From Acidovorax sp. DW039 (GTDB lineage Bacteria > Pseudomonadota > Gammaproteobacteria > Burkholderiales > Burkholderiaceae_C): a DNA stretch of 64,000 nt. The notes under the pieces were generated by a model. It made no database searches. It was given only the letters and a program-made list of their open reading frames with translations, and was not told the DNA's origin. Location of the stretch: NCBI RefSeq assembly GCF_037101375.1, contig NZ_AP029019.1, forward strand, positions 4,703,001 through 4,767,000, written 5' to 3'. The translations under genes and the position numbers were made by a program. This document shows, piece by piece, positions 21,382-30,142 of the stretch (positions are counted from its first letter, which is position 1; each line of letters begins with the position of its first letter).

Positions 21382-22593
21382 ATGATGGCCATTACCAGCG
21401 TGCAGCGCACCGCCGTGGGCGCGCTGACAATTGTGGCCGCCGCTTTGGCATGCACGCCCGCCATGGCGCAGAAATATCCCATTACCGATGCACAGCGCAG
21501 CACTGCCCAGCAAGTTTCTGAAAAGGGTATTCCTGTCTCTGAACTGGCTCCCAATGCGCCCGACACATACGTCGTCAAGCGCGGCGACACACTGTGGGAC
21601 ATCTCCAAGATGTACCTCAAGAGCCCATGGCGCTGGCCCGAGTTGTGGGGCATGAACCTGAAGGCGCTGCCCAACCCGCACCTGATCTTCCCCGGACAGA
21701 CCCTTTATCTCGACAAGACGGATGGCTACGCGAAGCTCCGCACCACGTCCACGGCTGGTGGATCGGACACCGTACGCCTGTCGCCCCGCACCCGCAACGA
21801 CTCTGTGGCCAGTCTGGCACTGCCCACTCTGAAAACGCATCTGATTGCGCCGTTCCTGGTGGAGCCCCTGGTGGTAGATGCCGCCACCATCGAAAAAGCG
21901 CCCCGCTTGGTGGCCACGCCAGACCAACGGGTGCTGATGGCCACCGGCGACCGGGTATACGCCCGCAGCACCGAAGGCGGGCCCAAGCTGAGCACCCAGG
22001 CGGGCCAGCCCCGCAGTTACCGCATCTTCCGTGATGCCATCGCGCTCAAGGACCCCGTGACGGGCGAAGTGCTGGGCTACGAAGCCCGTTACCTGGGCAA
22101 CGCCGAGCTGGCACGCAGCGAGACCACGGAAGAAACCAGCGATGGCAAGGGCAACTTCAAGCAGGAGCCCGTGCCCGCCACGGTTGACATCACGGCCAAC
22201 AAGGAAGAAATCCGTGCTGGCGACCGCATGCTGCCCGAGCCTGCTCGCGGCTTCAAGAATTACATTCCGCACGAACCTCAGACCAACGTCAATGCGCGTG
22301 TCGTCTCCATCTACGGTTCATCGCCCATTGCCATGGCCGGCCAGCACCAGGTGGTTGCCATCAACATGGGTAGCGCACAGGGTATGGAGCCAGGCCACGT
22401 GCTGACTTTGCTGACCCAGGGTGACCGCGTCAAGGACGCCACTGCGGATGGCAATCGTGACACGATCAAGCTGCCCAGCGAACACAATGGCCTGGCCATG
22501 GTGTTTCTGACGTTTGAACGCGTGTCGTACGCGCTTCTGCTGGAAGTGCGCACCGGCGTGCGTGTGGGCGATCGCCTCGTCAACCCGCAATAA
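21382..22593 (+). CDS. LysM domain-containing exported protein
   Basis: Exported peptidoglycan-associated protein of 403 residues. Start ATG 21382 is preceded by AAGGAAAAAC; the longer open frame to 21199 has no signal peptide at its N-terminus. The chosen start gives one (MMAITSVQRTAVG, hydrophobic core, ACTPAMAQ). A single LysM domain is near residues 60-115 (YVVKRGDTLWDISKMYLKSP, then HLIFPGQTLYL), followed by about 280 residues of beta-rich sequence found in conserved Burkholderiales LysM proteins upstream of dprA. Role probably cell-envelope maintenance. A clear terminator follows at 22630. Confidence 0.88.
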   Translation: MMAITSVQRTAVGALTIVAAALACTPAMAQKYPITDAQRSTAQQVSEKGIPVSELAPNAPDTYVVKRGDTLWDISKMYLKSPWRWPELWGMNLKALPNPHLIFPGQTLYLDKTDGYAKLRTTSTAGGSDTVRLSPRTRNDSVASLALPTLKTHLIAPFLVEPLVVDAATIEKAPRLVATPDQRVLMATGDRVYARSTEGGPKLSTQAGQPRSYRIFRDAIALKDPVTGEVLGYEARYLGNAELARSETTEETSDGKGNFKQEPVPATVDITANKEEIRAGDRMLPEPARGFKNYIPHEPQTNVNARVVSIYGSSPIAMAGQHQVVAINMGSAQGMEPGHVLTLLTQGDRVKDATADGNRDTIKLPSEHNGLAMVFLTFERVSYALLLEVRTGVRVGDRLVNPQ

Positions 22594-22629
22594 GTACGCC
22601 GCGAAGGCGCTTGGCGACCACTGCGCAAC

Positions 22630-22653
22630 GGGGCCCCAGAGGCCCCTTTTTTT
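22630..22653 (+). terminator. Rho-independent terminator after the LysM gene
   Basis: GGGGCC-CCAGA-GGCCCC followed by seven T residues, 36 bp downstream of the stop codon and 29 bp before dprA. dprA should therefore have its own start site or depend on read-through. Confidence 0.85.
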
Positions 22654-22682
22654 CAGATCTTTTCATTTTGTGATCGATTCCC

Positions 22683-23897
22683 ATGGACCGGGACGAACTG
22701 GGCTCTTGGTTGCGACTGGCCACCACGCCAGGGGTGGGTAACCTGGCCGCGCGCAAACTGCTGGCAGCTTTCGAATGGCCCTCTGCCATCTTCACGCAGA
22801 GCGAAGCCAGTCTGACACGCTGCATCACACCCAAGCAGGCACAGGCACTGCTCACACCCCCGCCGCAGTGGCAGACCCTGCTGGAAACCACCTGGCAATG
22901 GCTGCATGCCGCGGACACCCCGGCAGGCACTGCGCGCGATATCGTGACCTTGGGCGACCCTCGCTATCCCAGGCTGCTGCTGGATACTGAAGACCCTCCG
23001 CTGATGCTGTATGTGGTGGGCTCCCCTGAACGAGTGCATGGCAAACCTTTCTGTGAAGGGCGTTGTCTGGCCATCGTCGGCAGCCGCAACCCCACGGCCC
23101 AAGGAGCAGACCACGCCTATGAGTTTTCTAAGGCCCTTCAAACTGCCGGTCTGACCATCGTGTCTGGGCTGGCACTGGGAGTGGACGGCGCAGCCCACGA
23201 AGGAGCATTGGCAGCCTGCGGTCCAGAAGCTGCTGCTGAGCAACCCGCAGCCACCATTGCCGTGGTGGGCACGGGGCTTGACCGGGTGTATCCCGGCAAA
23301 CATCTGGCATTGGCCCACAGGATTGCGCGACATGGTCTGCTCGTGAGTGAATACCCGCTGGGGACACCCCCTTTGGCCGCCAATTTTCCCAAGCGCAACC
23401 GCATCATCTCGGGGCTATCGCAAGGCACACTGGTAGTAGAAGCAGCCTTGGCGTCAGGCTCACTGATCACGGCGCGGATGGCGGTGGAACAGGGCCGCGA
23501 GGTATTTGCCATCCCAGGCTCCATTCATGCACCTCAGTCCCGCGGATGTCACGCGCTCATCAAGCAGGGGGCCAAGCTTGTCGAGTCGGCTCAGGACGTG
23601 CTGGAAGAATGCTGCTGGGCCATCGGCCCTGACTCTGCTGATAAGTCTGTGCTCACAAATGTCCTCAATGGGCCCGTAGTCCAGACCATAGACACTCCAG
23701 CCGACACCACATCCGGAGCCCCTTCAGACCATCCCCTGTTGAAGGCCCTGGGTTACGACCCCGTGGGTCTCGACACCTTGGTAGAGCGTACCGGCATGGA
23801 CACAGCCAGCCTGCAGGTTCAGCTTCTGGAATTGGAGCTGGACGGCGCTATCGCCCGGCTGCCAGGCAGCTTGTTCCAGCGCATGGGGCGTAGCTGA
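22683..23897 (+). CDS. dprA: DNA-processing protein DprA
   Basis: Loads RecA on incoming single-stranded DNA during natural transformation. The 404 residues contain an N-terminal SAM/HhH-like region (TPGVGNLAARKLL), the Rossmann-like DprA core (about 110-310) with VGSRNPTAQG, VSGLALGVDGAAHEGAL, AVVGTGLDRVYP, FPKRNRIISGLS and VEAALASGSLITARMA, and a C-terminal winged-helix domain (LLKALGYDPVGLDTLVERTG). Many betaproteobacteria carry smg and topA next; here a convergent DUF1631 gene follows instead. Confidence 0.96.
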   Translation: MDRDELGSWLRLATTPGVGNLAARKLLAAFEWPSAIFTQSEASLTRCITPKQAQALLTPPPQWQTLLETTWQWLHAADTPAGTARDIVTLGDPRYPRLLLDTEDPPLMLYVVGSPERVHGKPFCEGRCLAIVGSRNPTAQGADHAYEFSKALQTAGLTIVSGLALGVDGAAHEGALAACGPEAAAEQPAATIAVVGTGLDRVYPGKHLALAHRIARHGLLVSEYPLGTPPLAANFPKRNRIISGLSQGTLVVEAALASGSLITARMAVEQGREVFAIPGSIHAPQSRGCHALIKQGAKLVESAQDVLEECCWAIGPDSADKSVLTNVLNGPVVQTIDTPADTTSGAPSDHPLLKALGYDPVGLDTLVERTGMDTASLQVQLLELELDGAIARLPGSLFQRMGRS

Positions 23898-24030
23898 TGG
23901 CATGCGGGCTGATGCGCACAGCCTTCATTGAAAAACCACCCTTTGAGGACTGATTGAACTTTCCGAAGAAAGCAATGCCGATGCGATGAAAAGGGGAACA
24001 ACGTAGCCAAGAGAGTGATGTGAAGTGCTC

Positions 24031-26409
24031 TCAATCGAGCAAGCGCTCAGGGTTGGCATCCAGCTTGGCCAAGGCATCCCGGGTGGCGCGCATGGTGAGA
24101 CCCTCTTCGTCCTGGGCCACCAGCAAGCCCGTCTGCAGGTAGGCCGCGAGGCGATGGAGCTGGATCAGGTAGCTGCTGCCATCCGTGGCGGCAAACAGAT
24201 GCAACTGCTTGCGCTTGCTCTGCCACACATACTGGACTTGCGCAGAGGACCCATTGTGGTCAAGCGTGTACCAGGTGCCCGGCTTGAGCTCCTGGGCCCA
24301 GACCACCATATCGTCCTGCACGGGTGCCCCGTTGTCGGCAATCACGTGGATGGACGACGCATCAATACCGAGCATCATCTCAATGCTCTCGGAGTTGAGC
24401 GGCATATCGCCCAGCGTGGCATCGTTGATGAAGTCTTCCAGATTCGCCAGGCGCCTGGACATCGCATCGATGTGGGCCTGCGGGATGCTGGCGGTCTTGG
24501 AAAGGAATGCCTCGGCCAGCGTATCTGTCAGCACCTTGATGCGAGCATCCTGCTCAGTGTCCGTGACCCCGATCAGCGTCAGACCCTGACGGAGGCGCTG
24601 CAATAGGCCCGGCAGTTGCTGGATCACCAGCGCGCGGTCGGTGCGATTAGGCTTGGCACTGGCCGCCCACACCAGATCCGCAGCCGTCTGCTTGAACATG
24701 GCCGTGTCTGCATGCTGCGCACCATCGCGCACGGCAGACAAGGCCAACACCTCAGCCCAGGTCTTGAAAAGGAACTCGCGGATCTCGTCGCGCACTGGCA
24801 TATCACGCAGCATGGTGCGCAACTCGATGGTGTACTGAATGGCGAGGGTTTCGCGTTGCTCCACCTGCTGGGCCACGCTCACCAGACGCGAAGTGGCCTG
24901 CTTCTCGGTCAGGAACTTGGAGAGGAAGCGCTCAAACTCCTCGTACACCAATTGGAAAACACGCCGACCCGTCTCGGGATATTGCTCAATCACCTGCACG
25001 ACCCGGCGGATTTCTGCCTCCAGGGCACTGCCATTGATGGCCGTGGAGTCAAACCCCATGACGCACGCCCCCATGCGGTCGATCAGCTGGCGCGCAGGAT
25101 GGTCCAGATTGCTGAAGAACTCGGGCTCTGCCAAAGCGACCCGCAGCACAGGCACCTGAAGACGCGCAAACCATACCCGCACTGCCGAAGGAATCCGATC
25201 CTCCGCCAGAATGCTCTGAAACATCAGGGCCACCACTTCAATGATGGCTTTCTCACCTGGCGTTGCAGCCTTTTTCTTGAGCTCTGCCGAGCGATCCCGC
25301 ACCGCACCGGCCACCTGCACCACAGCGGCAGGACTGTAATCTTCCATGAGGGTTGCCACACCGCTGTAAAAAGTATCTGCCTGTACCCGGTGCGCGGACA
25401 GGGCGTGGGCCAACGCAGCCGAAGCAGGGGGCGCCTTCACCATATCGAAACCAGTTGCGGGTTGCGTGAGCAGGCGACGCAGCTGGCCCATCACCCCTTG
25501 TGCACGCTGGCGCGCGCGCAGCAACGGCGTCATGGCGGTCGCCGCACCGTAACCTCCAGCCGCCATGGCAGGACGGGGGCCCGCCATGTAGCCTGCCGAT
25601 GGCATCGGTGCACCACGCCCCGATGGAGGGCCAGATCCACCCCATCGGCCTTGCGCAGCTGCAGCAGCCACCGCGTCCCGGGACTGTGCCAGAGCCTGGG
25701 ACGCCAACCCTGCAGCACCCGATTCAGCCCCAGATGCTGAGGCGCCCACGCCCCCTGAAGCCGTGCGACGTACCCGCCCTCGCAAGTCTGTAGGAGCGGA
25801 CACACCCTGCTCCACATAGAACACGTTCACGGCCTGATAGTGCTTCTGGACCTGCTTGGCCAACTCACGCTGCAGTGGGTCGACCACCGTCAAAAGGTCC
25901 GTGCGGGGCAACCCCGACTCCACCCACTGCTCCACCAGCTTCAGGCACACCGTCTCCACCCGCAGGATGTCGGTGCTGTCCATATCCTGGCCTTCGAGCA
26001 CCTGCGTGCGCTGGCGCACAGAGTCGAATTGGGGGCCGACCTGCTCGGCCACTGTCAGTGCCATGCGGGAAGCAACAATCTTGTTTTCGACGACATCGTC
26101 GCTCAGCAGCTCCAGGCTGCCCCCCAGTACAGGCTGGGTCTGGCTGGTGCTCGAATGAGCGGCGAGAGCGTCACGCCAGACCTTGGCCGTGCGCTCCAGC
26201 CAGGCCGTGTGGTGGTTCTGATAAGTAAGCCAGGCGTCGCGCCGGGACTGCATTTCGCGCTGGGTGCCCACCTGGGCCAGCAGCGCGGAGAGAAACTCGG
26301 TGACCGTCTTGTCCAGGTCCGGCAGACTTGAGCACAGGCCCTCAACGAAGTTCTGGCGTGCCTGGCGCGCCAGACGACGTTGCGCTACAAGCGGGGCGTT
26401 GGTCTGCAT
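24031..26409 (-). CDS. DUF1631 family protein
   Basis: Large, mostly alpha-helical cytoplasmic protein of 792 residues, recognised as DUF1631 from overall pattern; no catalytic motif is visible. An Ala/Gly/Pro-rich low-complexity linker sits near residues 215-300. The last 100 residues (KPGTWYTLDHN, VQYVWQSKRKQLHLFAATDG) read like a PilZ-type beta-barrel. In gammaproteobacteria and Burkholderiales DUF1631 proteins have been discussed in connection with cyclic-di-GMP or surface behaviour; I treat that as unproven here. It follows secF by 55 bp on the same strand but is probably a separate unit. Confidence 0.82.
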   Translation of the reverse strand: MQTNAPLVAQRRLARQARQNFVEGLCSSLPDLDKTVTEFLSALLAQVGTQREMQSRRDAWLTYQNHHTAWLERTAKVWRDALAAHSSTSQTQPVLGGSLELLSDDVVENKIVASRMALTVAEQVGPQFDSVRQRTQVLEGQDMDSTDILRVETVCLKLVEQWVESGLPRTDLLTVVDPLQRELAKQVQKHYQAVNVFYVEQGVSAPTDLRGRVRRTASGGVGASASGAESGAAGLASQALAQSRDAVAAAAAQGRWGGSGPPSGRGAPMPSAGYMAGPRPAMAAGGYGAATAMTPLLRARQRAQGVMGQLRRLLTQPATGFDMVKAPPASAALAHALSAHRVQADTFYSGVATLMEDYSPAAVVQVAGAVRDRSAELKKKAATPGEKAIIEVVALMFQSILAEDRIPSAVRVWFARLQVPVLRVALAEPEFFSNLDHPARQLIDRMGACVMGFDSTAINGSALEAEIRRVVQVIEQYPETGRRVFQLVYEEFERFLSKFLTEKQATSRLVSVAQQVEQRETLAIQYTIELRTMLRDMPVRDEIREFLFKTWAEVLALSAVRDGAQHADTAMFKQTAADLVWAASAKPNRTDRALVIQQLPGLLQRLRQGLTLIGVTDTEQDARIKVLTDTLAEAFLSKTASIPQAHIDAMSRRLANLEDFINDATLGDMPLNSESIEMMLGIDASSIHVIADNGAPVQDDMVVWAQELKPGTWYTLDHNGSSAQVQYVWQSKRKQLHLFAATDGSSYLIQLHRLAAYLQTGLLVAQDEEGLTMRATRDALAKLDANPERLLD

Positions 26410-26464
26410 GCGTAGATATTACCGGGTATTACCGGATCGGATGGTCCCGTTCACACAGCGGAGA

Positions 26465-27418
26465 TCAGACAGCGGCCCCGGCGTTGGGGTCGTTCGGATC
26501 ACCGGCATCCTTGCGCGGAGCAGACACCAGATCCTCGCGCTTCACCCCCAGCCACATGGCGATGGCGGCAGCCACGAACACCGAGGAGTAGATACCGAAC
26601 AGAATGCCGATGGTCAGCGCCATGGCAAAGTAGTGCAGGCTGGGGCCGCCAAAGAACAGCATCGACAGCACCATCGCCTCGGTCGAGGCGTGGGTGATGA
26701 TGGTACGGCTCATCGTGCTGGTAATGGCGTGGTCAATCACCTCCACCGTGGTCATCTTGCGGTACTTGCGGAAAGCCTCGCGAATCCGGTCAAAGATCAC
26801 GACCGATTCGTTGACCGAGTAACCCAGCACCGCCAGCACCGCCGCCAGCACCGACAGCGAAAACTCCCACTGGAAGAAGGCGAAAAAGCCCAGGATGATC
26901 ACCACGTCGTGCAGGTTGGCGATGATGGCAGCCACACCGAACTTCCACTCAAAGCGGAAGGCTAGGTAGATGACGATGCCCAGCACTACAAAGGCCAGCG
27001 CCATCAGGCCACCATGCACCAGCTCATCACCCACCTGCGGGCCCACAAACTCGGTGCGGCGCAGGGTGACACTCGCATCCGAGGACTTCAGGGCCTGTAG
27101 TACCTGTTCGCTTTGCTGGGCCGATGTCACCCCTTTTTGTACGGGCAGGCGAATCAGCACATCGCGGGGCGTACCAAAGCTCTGCACCTGCACATCGGCA
27201 TAACCCAGGCCCGCCACCGTCTCACGCACTTTGGCAAGTTCTGCGGGCTGGCTGTAAGCCACTTCCATGACCGTGCCACCCGTGAACTCTACCGACAGGT
27301 GCAGGCCCCGCGTCAACAGGAAGAAGACAGCCAGCGCAAAGGTGATGAAGGAGATCGCGTTGAAAACCAACGCGTGCTTCATGAAGGGAACGTCTTTTTT
27401 GATGCGGAAGAACTCCAT
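26465..27418 (-). CDS. secF: Protein translocase subunit SecF
   Basis: Inner-membrane subunit that with SecD uses proton motive force to pull proteins through SecYEG. The 317 residues have six membrane segments; the first periplasmic domain begins LSVEFTGGTVMEV. Conserved C-terminal helices include LGYSVNESVVIFDRIRE and TSTMSRTIITHASTEAMVLSMLFFGGPSLHYFA (here in two parts). AAGGAGGAAGAC directly precedes the start, 11 bp after the secD stop. A charged tail (KREDLVSAPRKDAGD) ends the protein. Operon order is yajC-secD-secF. Confidence 0.97.
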   Translation of the reverse strand: MEFFRIKKDVPFMKHALVFNAISFITFALAVFFLLTRGLHLSVEFTGGTVMEVAYSQPAELAKVRETVAGLGYADVQVQSFGTPRDVLIRLPVQKGVTSAQQSEQVLQALKSSDASVTLRRTEFVGPQVGDELVHGGLMALAFVVLGIVIYLAFRFEWKFGVAAIIANLHDVVIILGFFAFFQWEFSLSVLAAVLAVLGYSVNESVVIFDRIREAFRKYRKMTTVEVIDHAITSTMSRTIITHASTEAMVLSMLFFGGPSLHYFAMALTIGILFGIYSSVFVAAAIAMWLGVKREDLVSAPRKDAGDPNDPNAGAAV

Positions 27419-27429
27419 GTCTTCCTCCT

Positions 27430-29316
27430 TTATTGCGACTTGGCCACGGCAGTGGCGTCTGACTCAGGCTTCCAGACCTGACCGATGGAAACGCTCTTGA
27501 GCTTCTTCTGGCGGCCGTACCAGAGGTTCACCAAGCCGCGCGAGAAGAACACGGCCGAGAACATGCTGGTCAGAATGCCGATGCAGTGCACCACAGCAAA
27601 ACCGCGCACGGGGCCCGAACCAAAGGCCAGCAGCGCCAGACCGGCAATCAACGTGGTCACGTTGGAGTCCAGAATAGTGGCCCAGGCACGGTCATAACCC
27701 GTGTGGATGGCCGCCTGGGGCGAGACTCCGGCACGCAGTTCTTCGCGCACACGCTCGTTGATCAGCACGTTGGAGTCAATGGCCACACCGATGGCCAGCG
27801 CCATGGCGGCAATGCCCGGCAGCGTGAGCGTGGCCTGCAACATGGACAGAATCGCCACCAGCAGCATCACGTTCACCGCCAGCGCGATGCTGGAGATCAC
27901 GCCGAACAGCAGGTAGTACACGCACATGAATGCCGCAATGGCAGCCAGGCCCCACACCACGCTGTGGATACCGCGCTCAATGTTGTCTGCACCCAGGCTG
28001 GGGCCAATGGTGTATTCCTCGATGATTTCCATGGGAGCTGCCAGCGAGCCGGCGCGCAGCAGCAGCGCAGTGTTGTTGGCCTCTGCCGTGGTCATGCGGC
28101 CCGAAATCTGCACACGGCCACCGCCAATCTCAGAGCGGATCACAGGCGCAGTCACCACTTCGCCCTTGCCCTTTTCAAACAGCACGATGGCCATGCGCTT
28201 GCCGATGTTCTCGCGGGTGATGTCACGGAAGATGCGCGAGCCCTTGGCGTCCAGCGTCAGGTTCACCGTGGGCTCCTGCGTCTGGCTGTCAAAGCCGGGC
28301 TGCGCGTCTGTCAGGTTTTCACCGGTCAGGATGACCTGCTTTTTCACGATCACGGACTGGCCGCTGCGCTCGGGATAGCGCTCGGTACCAAACGGCACGG
28401 GGCCCCGGCCCTGCTCGGCAGCACGGGCTTCGGTGCTTTCGTCCACCATGCGCACTTCCAGCGTCGCCGTGCGGCCCAGGATGTCCTTGGCCTGGGCGGT
28501 GTCCTGCACGCCTGCCAACTGCACCACGATACGGTCCAGGCCCTGCTGCTGGATCACGGGCTCCGTCACGCCCAGTTCGTTGATCCGGTTGTGCAGCGTC
28601 ACGATGTTCTGCTTGACGGCCTGCTCCTGCACCTTGCGGGCCGCCTCGGGCTTGACACTGGCGCGCAGGCGCAAGCCATCGCCATCGGGCTGGCTCACCA
28701 CCTGCAGGTCAGCAAACTGGTCGCTGATGATGTTGCGCACCGTGGTCTGCGTGGCCTCGTCAGCCACCTTGATGTCAATCATCTGGCCGTCGCGCGAGAT
28801 GCCGTTGTGGCGCACATTCTTCTCACGCAGTGCGGTGCGGATGTCACCGGCATAGGCCTCGGCCTTCTTGGTGAGAGCCGCCTGCATGTCCACCTGCAGC
28901 ATGAAGTGCACGCCACCGCGCAAGTCCAGCCCCAGGAACATGGGGCGGGCATGGATGGCGCTGAGCCAGGCCGGTGTGCGCGAGATCTGGTTGAGCGCCA
29001 CCACGTAATTCGGGTCGCTTGCGTCGGGCACCAGGGCCTTCTGGATCACGTCCTTGGCCTTGAGCTGGGTTTCCAGCGATTCAAAGCGCGCGCGCACCGA
29101 AGTGCCCTCCACCGCGACCTTTTCGGCGGTCAGGCTGGCGGCCTGCAAGGCCTGCTCCACCTTCTGCACCACGTCGGCGTCGATCTTGACGCTGCTCTTG
29201 ACGGCGGAGACCTGCACCGCAGGCGTTTCACCAAAGAAATTGGGCAGGCTGTACAAGGCACCCACCAGCAGCACGACCACCAGGATCGCCCACTTCCAGA
29301 CCGGATATCGGTTCAT
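27430..29316 (-). CDS. secD: Protein translocase subunit SecD
   Basis: Larger partner of SecF, 628 residues with six membrane segments. TM1 is at residues 7-25 and a periplasmic region of about 400 residues follows, starting with the P1 head. Conserved elements: LGLDLRGGVHFML, VQLAGVQDTAQAKDILGRTATLEVR (two parts), and in the membrane block LRAGSLAAPMEIIEE, AIGVAIDSNVLINERVREEL and DSNVTTLIAGLALLAFGSGPVRGFA (two parts). It lies between yajC and secF on the minus strand; 104 bp separate it from yajC. Confidence 0.97.
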   Translation of the reverse strand: MNRYPVWKWAILVVVLLVGALYSLPNFFGETPAVQVSAVKSSVKIDADVVQKVEQALQAASLTAEKVAVEGTSVRARFESLETQLKAKDVIQKALVPDASDPNYVVALNQISRTPAWLSAIHARPMFLGLDLRGGVHFMLQVDMQAALTKKAEAYAGDIRTALREKNVRHNGISRDGQMIDIKVADEATQTTVRNIISDQFADLQVVSQPDGDGLRLRASVKPEAARKVQEQAVKQNIVTLHNRINELGVTEPVIQQQGLDRIVVQLAGVQDTAQAKDILGRTATLEVRMVDESTEARAAEQGRGPVPFGTERYPERSGQSVIVKKQVILTGENLTDAQPGFDSQTQEPTVNLTLDAKGSRIFRDITRENIGKRMAIVLFEKGKGEVVTAPVIRSEIGGGRVQISGRMTTAEANNTALLLRAGSLAAPMEIIEEYTIGPSLGADNIERGIHSVVWGLAAIAAFMCVYYLLFGVISSIALAVNVMLLVAILSMLQATLTLPGIAAMALAIGVAIDSNVLINERVREELRAGVSPQAAIHTGYDRAWATILDSNVTTLIAGLALLAFGSGPVRGFAVVHCIGILTSMFSAVFFSRGLVNLWYGRQKKLKSVSIGQVWKPESDATAVAKSQ

Positions 29317-29420
29317 GATCGCGCTCTTACCTCACGGAAAGCTTGCGGGACCGGCCCCCTACCCCACAACGGCAGGCAAGCGGCAGCAGCCCCAACAACG
29401 GCCCAGGGCCGGTTTTTGAC

Positions 29421-29753
29421 TTACTTGATCGTGCCCTTGGGGAGCACTTGCACCACAGCGCTGCGCTGGATCTGCACTTCCACGTTGTTGGCCACTTCGA
29501 TGTGCAGGAAGCCTTCAGACAGGCGGGTCACTTTGCCGATGATGCCGCCGGCCGTGGCCACTTCATCACCCTTGGCGATGGCGTCGATCATGGCGCGGTG
29601 CTCTTTCTGGCGCTTCATCTGGGGGCGGATCATGACGAAGTACAGCACCACAAACATCAGCACCAGAGGCAGCATGCCGGTCAGCGAAGACATCAGGTCG
29701 CCACCACCTGCAGCGGCAGGAGCGGTCTGGGCAAAAGCAGAAGAAATAAACAC
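29421..29753 (-). CDS. yajC: Preprotein translocase subunit YajC
   Basis: Small single-pass inner-membrane accessory subunit of the SecDF complex, 110 residues. One membrane segment (about 26-46, PLVLMFVVLYFVMIRPQ) is followed by the conserved QMKRQKEHRAMIDAI and GDEVATAGGIIGKV cytoplasmic region. First gene of yajC-secD-secF. In many relatives queA and tgt precede yajC; here the upstream 389 bp hold two repeats and then the indolepyruvate oxidoreductase gene. Confidence 0.97.
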   Translation of the reverse strand: MFISSAFAQTAPAAAGGGDLMSSLTGMLPLVLMFVVLYFVMIRPQMKRQKEHRAMIDAIAKGDEVATAGGIIGKVTRLSEGFLHIEVANNVEVQIQRSAVVQVLPKGTIK

Positions 29754-29936
29754 GGCAGGGACTCCACAAGCGGATGGTCAAAACAGTCGAAATCCACACG
29801 GCCAGCGGCAAGCGCCCGCCGTGGGGTAACCGGGCATTGTATGCGGCACCCCTGCCCAGCCCCAAGACCTGATGTGCATGGGGGAGTTGGAACCCCTGCG
29901 AACGGAAAAGAGCGCGACTTGGATACCCCAAGAAAA

Positions 29937-29980
29937 TAGCCTCTTACGCCCATCCTATAAGCGCAAGAAGCTATCAAATG
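29937..29980 (+). repeat. Dispersed stem-loop repeat, copy 5
   Basis: CATCCTATAAGCGCAAGAAG followed by CTATCAAATG; same family as the other copies. Intergenic, upstream of yajC. Confidence 0.8.
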
Positions 29981-30032
29981 AAGAGCGAACCCCGCCTACC
30001 CATTAAGCAGCAGGTGGGGATAACAGGCTTTT

Positions 30033-30142
30033 AGAGCCCTAACACGACCCAGCGAAGCGGCCCTGGCCGGGCGTTCCGTCGCAGGCAGTACATCAGGTAC
30101 GACAAGACGGGACAACGACGCCGGGGGCTGTGTCAGCCGCTT
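30033..30142 (-). repeat. Structured interspersed element, copy 2 (flush with oxidoreductase stop)
   Basis: Second copy of the element at 16305-16419. The interior from the AGCGAAGCGG segment to ACAACGACGCC is almost identical; the tip loop differs (ATCAG instead of GAGTG between the two GTAC arms), and a change in one outer arm is matched by a change opposite (CCAGG to CCGGG). It ends exactly at the stop codon of the indolepyruvate oxidoreductase gene. Confidence 0.75.

Larger units (their letters stand above)
29754..30142. other. Intergenic region with two different repeats, upstream of yajC
   Basis: 389 bp without a recognisable gene. It holds the dispersed stem-loop repeat (29937-29980) and the second structured element (30033-30142). 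The yajC promoter must lie in the roughly 180 bp nearest yajC; I see no clear -35/-10 pair. Confidence 0.6.

Noticed and set aside
29400..29418. CGGCC-CAG-GGCCG followed by GTTTTT on the plus strand between yajC and secD
   Set aside because: Oriented as a terminator for plus-strand transcripts, yet no plus-strand gene ends here; as a minus-strand signal it lacks the U run.
27586..29829. 747-codon plus-strand frame opposite secD
   Set aside because: Antisense shadow of secD and yajC with no recognisable domain.
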